Assembly: GCF_014640535.1 (NCBI RefSeq) | Contig: NZ_BMHD01000002.1 | Span: forward strand, 1-64,000 | DNA: 64,000 bases | Reading direction: 5' to 3' | DNA from: Cnuibacter physcomitrellae | GTDB taxonomy: Bacteria > Actinomycetota > Actinomycetes > Actinomycetales > Microbacteriaceae | Shown: piece after piece, positions 62,071-64,000 of the stretch | How positions within the stretch are numbered: position 1 is the first letter of the stretch | How the letters are laid out: every line of letters starts with the position of its first letter | Notes under the pieces: generated by a model | Seen by the model: only the letters and a program-made list of their open reading frames with translations | Databases searched by the model: none | Told to the model about the DNA's origin: nothing | Program-made: the position numbers and the translations under genes

Positions 62071-63714
62071 CTAAAGCCGGAGGGCCCGGTCGACGAGAGC
62101 GGGGTCGACGGGGGCGTGGGAGATGAGCACCACGGCCCGTCCGGATGCGCGGGCGGCTCCGACCAGGTCGGCCACCAGGGCGTCGGCGCGATCCGCGTCG
62201 ACCCCGGCCGTGGGTTCGTCGAGCACGAGGACGGGCCTGTCGGCGAGCATCGCTCGGGCGAGCGCGATCCGCTGCGCCTGCCCTCCGGAGACGAGCGATC
62301 CCCTCTCCCCGACCCGGGCGTCGAGACCGCCGCGCTCGGCCGTCCACTCCCCCAGGCCCACCCGGTCGAGCACGGCCAAGAGGTCGGCGTCGTCGCTGTC
62401 CTCGCGGGCGAACAGGAGGTTCTGCCGCAGGTCGTCGTCGAACAGGTGCGGCGTCTGCTCGCACAGCCCCACCAGGCGGCGCACGTCGTCCGGAGCGAGG
62501 TCGCGCACGTCGACGCCGTCGATCTCGTAGCGTCCGCCGTGCTCGAGGAAGCGGACCAGGACGTGCGCCAGCGTCGTCTTGCCGGCTCCGCTCGAGCCGG
62601 TGACGAGCACGCACTCCCCCGCGGAGACGTCGAGGTCGATGCCGGAGACGGCGGGCTCCGACGCGCCCGGCCAGCGCGCGGACACCCCGCGCAGACGGAT
62701 GCTGCGGCCCTCCGGCAGGGTCGTGACAGCGCTCGACGGCTCCTGCCGAGGGATCTCCGCGGGGATCTCGTCGGGCACCACCTGCGCGATGCGCTGCGCC
62801 GACGCCGAGACCCGCCGCCAGGATCCGAGCGCGAGCGGGATCATGCCGAACACCTCGAACACGGCGAGCGGGACGAGCACCACCACGGCGAGCGCCGGCC
62901 CGTCGAACCCGCCCGTGCCGAGCGCCGGGACGCCCACCAGGACGGCGGAGAGCGTCGCCGCCCCGGCGAGCAGGGTGGTGAGGGCGGAGGCGATGCTCGC
63001 GCCCGCGACACGGCGCCGGACGGCCGAGGTGAGCGCGCGGTCCGCCTCGTCCAGGCGGCGTTCGGCGGCCGGAGCCGCCCCGTAGGCGATGAGGGTGTCG
63101 AGCGAGCGGAGGTACTGCGTGAGGCGGGCCAGGTGCTCGCCGCGGAGGGCCGCCACACCCCGCTGCACCCCGCGCGCGACGGCGGAGTCGACCGCGGTGC
63201 CGACGACCGCGGCCACCAGGAGGCAGGCGAGGAGGGTCATGCCCGCGGCGGGGAGCAGCAGCCAGACGAGGACGACGCTCGCAATCGCCGTCAGGCTGGA
63301 GACGAGGAGCGGCTGCACCACCCGCAGCGGGAGGTCCTGCTGGTCGTCGACGTCGGACACCAGCCGCGAGAGCAGGTCGCCGCGCCGCGTCGTCCCGAGG
63401 CCGTCGGGCGAGCGCGGGACGAGGCGCTCGTAGAGGCCCACCCGCAGCTCGGGCATGGCTCGGAAGGCGGCGTCATGGCTCGCGAGCCGCTCCGTGTAGC
63501 GGAAGAAGGCCCGCCCGAGCGCGAAGGCCCTGACCCCTACCATGGCGGCGGAGAGGTACAGGATCGGCGGCTGCTCCGCAGCACGCGTGATGAGGTAGGC
63601 CGAGGTGGCCAGGAGGGCGACGGCGCAGAGGGCGCTCAGGAGTCCGAGGAGGATGCCGGGCGCGGCGCGCCAGCCCCGGGGCTTGGCGAGTCGGAGGACG
63701 TCGGATCGCTGCAC
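62071..63714 (-). CDS. cydC: Thiol/redox ABC exporter subunit CydC
   Basis: Half of the CydDC ABC exporter needed to assemble cytochrome bd; known to move cysteine or glutathione in E. coli, with heme also proposed. The 547-residue protein has six membrane segments (about 18-290) and a nucleotide-binding domain: Walker A 'GSSGAGKTT', Q-loop 'LCEQTPHLF', signature 'LVSGGQAQR', Walker B 'VLVLDEPTAG' and the switch His in 'LISHAPVD'. The GTG start directly abuts the cydD stop. Confidence 0.92.
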   Translation of the reverse strand: MQRSDVLRLAKPRGWRAAPGILLGLLSALCAVALLATSAYLITRAAEQPPILYLSAAMVGVRAFALGRAFFRYTERLASHDAAFRAMPELRVGLYERLVPRSPDGLGTTRRGDLLSRLVSDVDDQQDLPLRVVQPLLVSSLTAIASVVLVWLLLPAAGMTLLACLLVAAVVGTAVDSAVARGVQRGVAALRGEHLARLTQYLRSLDTLIAYGAAPAAERRLDEADRALTSAVRRRVAGASIASALTTLLAGAATLSAVLVGVPALGTGGFDGPALAVVVLVPLAVFEVFGMIPLALGSWRRVSASAQRIAQVVPDEIPAEIPRQEPSSAVTTLPEGRSIRLRGVSARWPGASEPAVSGIDLDVSAGECVLVTGSSGAGKTTLAHVLVRFLEHGGRYEIDGVDVRDLAPDDVRRLVGLCEQTPHLFDDDLRQNLLFAREDSDDADLLAVLDRVGLGEWTAERGGLDARVGERGSLVSGGQAQRIALARAMLADRPVLVLDEPTAGVDADRADALVADLVGAARASGRAVVLISHAPVDPALVDRALRL

Positions 63715-64000
63715 TCAGACCACCTCCACGCTCTCGTCGGCGACCACGGCGACCGGGTTCCCGTCACCGGCCGGCGCCGGGCGGGCGGGCTCCGCGAGGA
63801 CCGGGACGACGGAGTCGGCGGAGTCGAGCAGGGCGGCCCGGTGGCTGACGACGACCACTGCACGGCCCTCGTCGGCCAGAGCGCGCGCGAGTCGCACCAC
63901 CGCGCTCTCCGCGACGGCGTCGAGAGCGGAGGTGGGCTCGTCGAGGGCGACCACGGCGCAGTCGAGACGTCGTGCGCGGTACGCGGCTCGCGCCACCGCC
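63715..64000 (-). CDS. cydD: CydD, C-terminal fragment (runs off the window)
   Basis: The last 94 or so residues of an ABC ATPase: after the signature region come 'AYRARRLDCAVVALDEPTSA' with Walker B, the D-loop 'SALD', and the switch His in 'VVVSHRA'. The gene continues beyond 64000 on the minus strand. Abutting cydC identifies it as CydD. The tail is Ala/Pro rich. Confidence 0.85.
   Translation of the reverse strand, partial: AVARAAYRARRLDCAVVALDEPTSALDAVAESAVVRLARALADEGRAVVVVSHRAALLDSADSVVPVLAEPARPAPAGDGNPVAVVADESVEVV

Noticed and set aside
61962-62614. Open frame joining the leuS region with the antisense or upstream part of cydC
   Set aside because: The sequence is low-complexity Arg/Pro/Ala text in the wrong frame; leuS starts at the GTG at 61962 by family alignment.

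Overview
This 64 kb window is high-GC actinobacterial chromosome. Gene order and the TANNNT-type -10 boxes point to the order Micrococcales, most likely the family Microbacteriaceae; I cannot name a genus. It holds 63 protein genes, 53 of them on the minus strand, packed with many ATGA/GTGA overlaps. I found no tRNA, insertion sequence, prophage or CRISPR array. Nearly everything is conserved housekeeping DNA; the only clearly accessory part is a small L-fucose-type sugar cluster at 56.4-59.3 kb.

Layout. 1-384: leader and tandem promoters of an rRNA operon whose 16S gene lies beyond the left edge. 385-9258: argCJBDFH, a 51-residue membrane protein, a 3-methyladenine glycosylase and tyrS. 9308-14993: infC-rpmI-rplT, an rRNA methyltransferase, pheS-pheT. 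15.3-16.4 kb: DUF1844 and SseB proteins. 16.4-19.5 kb: hisC-hisB-hisH-priA. 19.5-20.8 kb: a LysM membrane protein divergent from lexA. 20.9-28.7 kb: hflX, an RsmC-like methyltransferase, dapF, miaA, miaB, recX, recA, DUF3046. 28.8-35.9 kb: clgR, cinA, pgsA, ftsK, rnj, dapA. 36.0-43.1 kb: era, corC-like, ybeY, phoH, HIT, rsmE, dnaJ, hrcA. 43.3-47.8 kb: DUF4870, hemW, DUF1990, lepA. 47.9-51.1 kb: epimerase, PanE-like reductase, aminotransferase. 51.2-56.2 kb: rpsT, NTF2-like protein, holA, comEC, comEA. 56.4-59.3 kb: LacI regulator, sugar mutarotase, fuconate dehydratase. 59.4-64.0 kb: leuS, cydC and the end of cydD.

The blocks lexA/LysM to dapA, era to hrcA, and rpsT to comEA match the order known from Mycobacterium tuberculosis. 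Regulation can be read in several places: a LexA box on the LysM gene's -10 and another upstream of recA (SOS response), a CIRCE element upstream of hrcA-dnaJ (heat shock), a LacI-type palindrome on the sugar-cluster promoter, an AUC start codon for infC, and two well-formed plus a third possible promoter before the rRNA operon.

The most informative window-wide pattern is that about thirteen genes have a -10 hexamer (mostly TAGNNT) ending 6-8 bases before the start codon with no ribosome binding site, the signature of leaderless mRNAs. I did not find a convincing undescribed multi-gene system; the less-explained items are the intergenic palindromic repeat at 44.0 kb, the tandem repeat upstream of lepA, the small membrane protein in the arg operon and the incomplete fuconate cluster.
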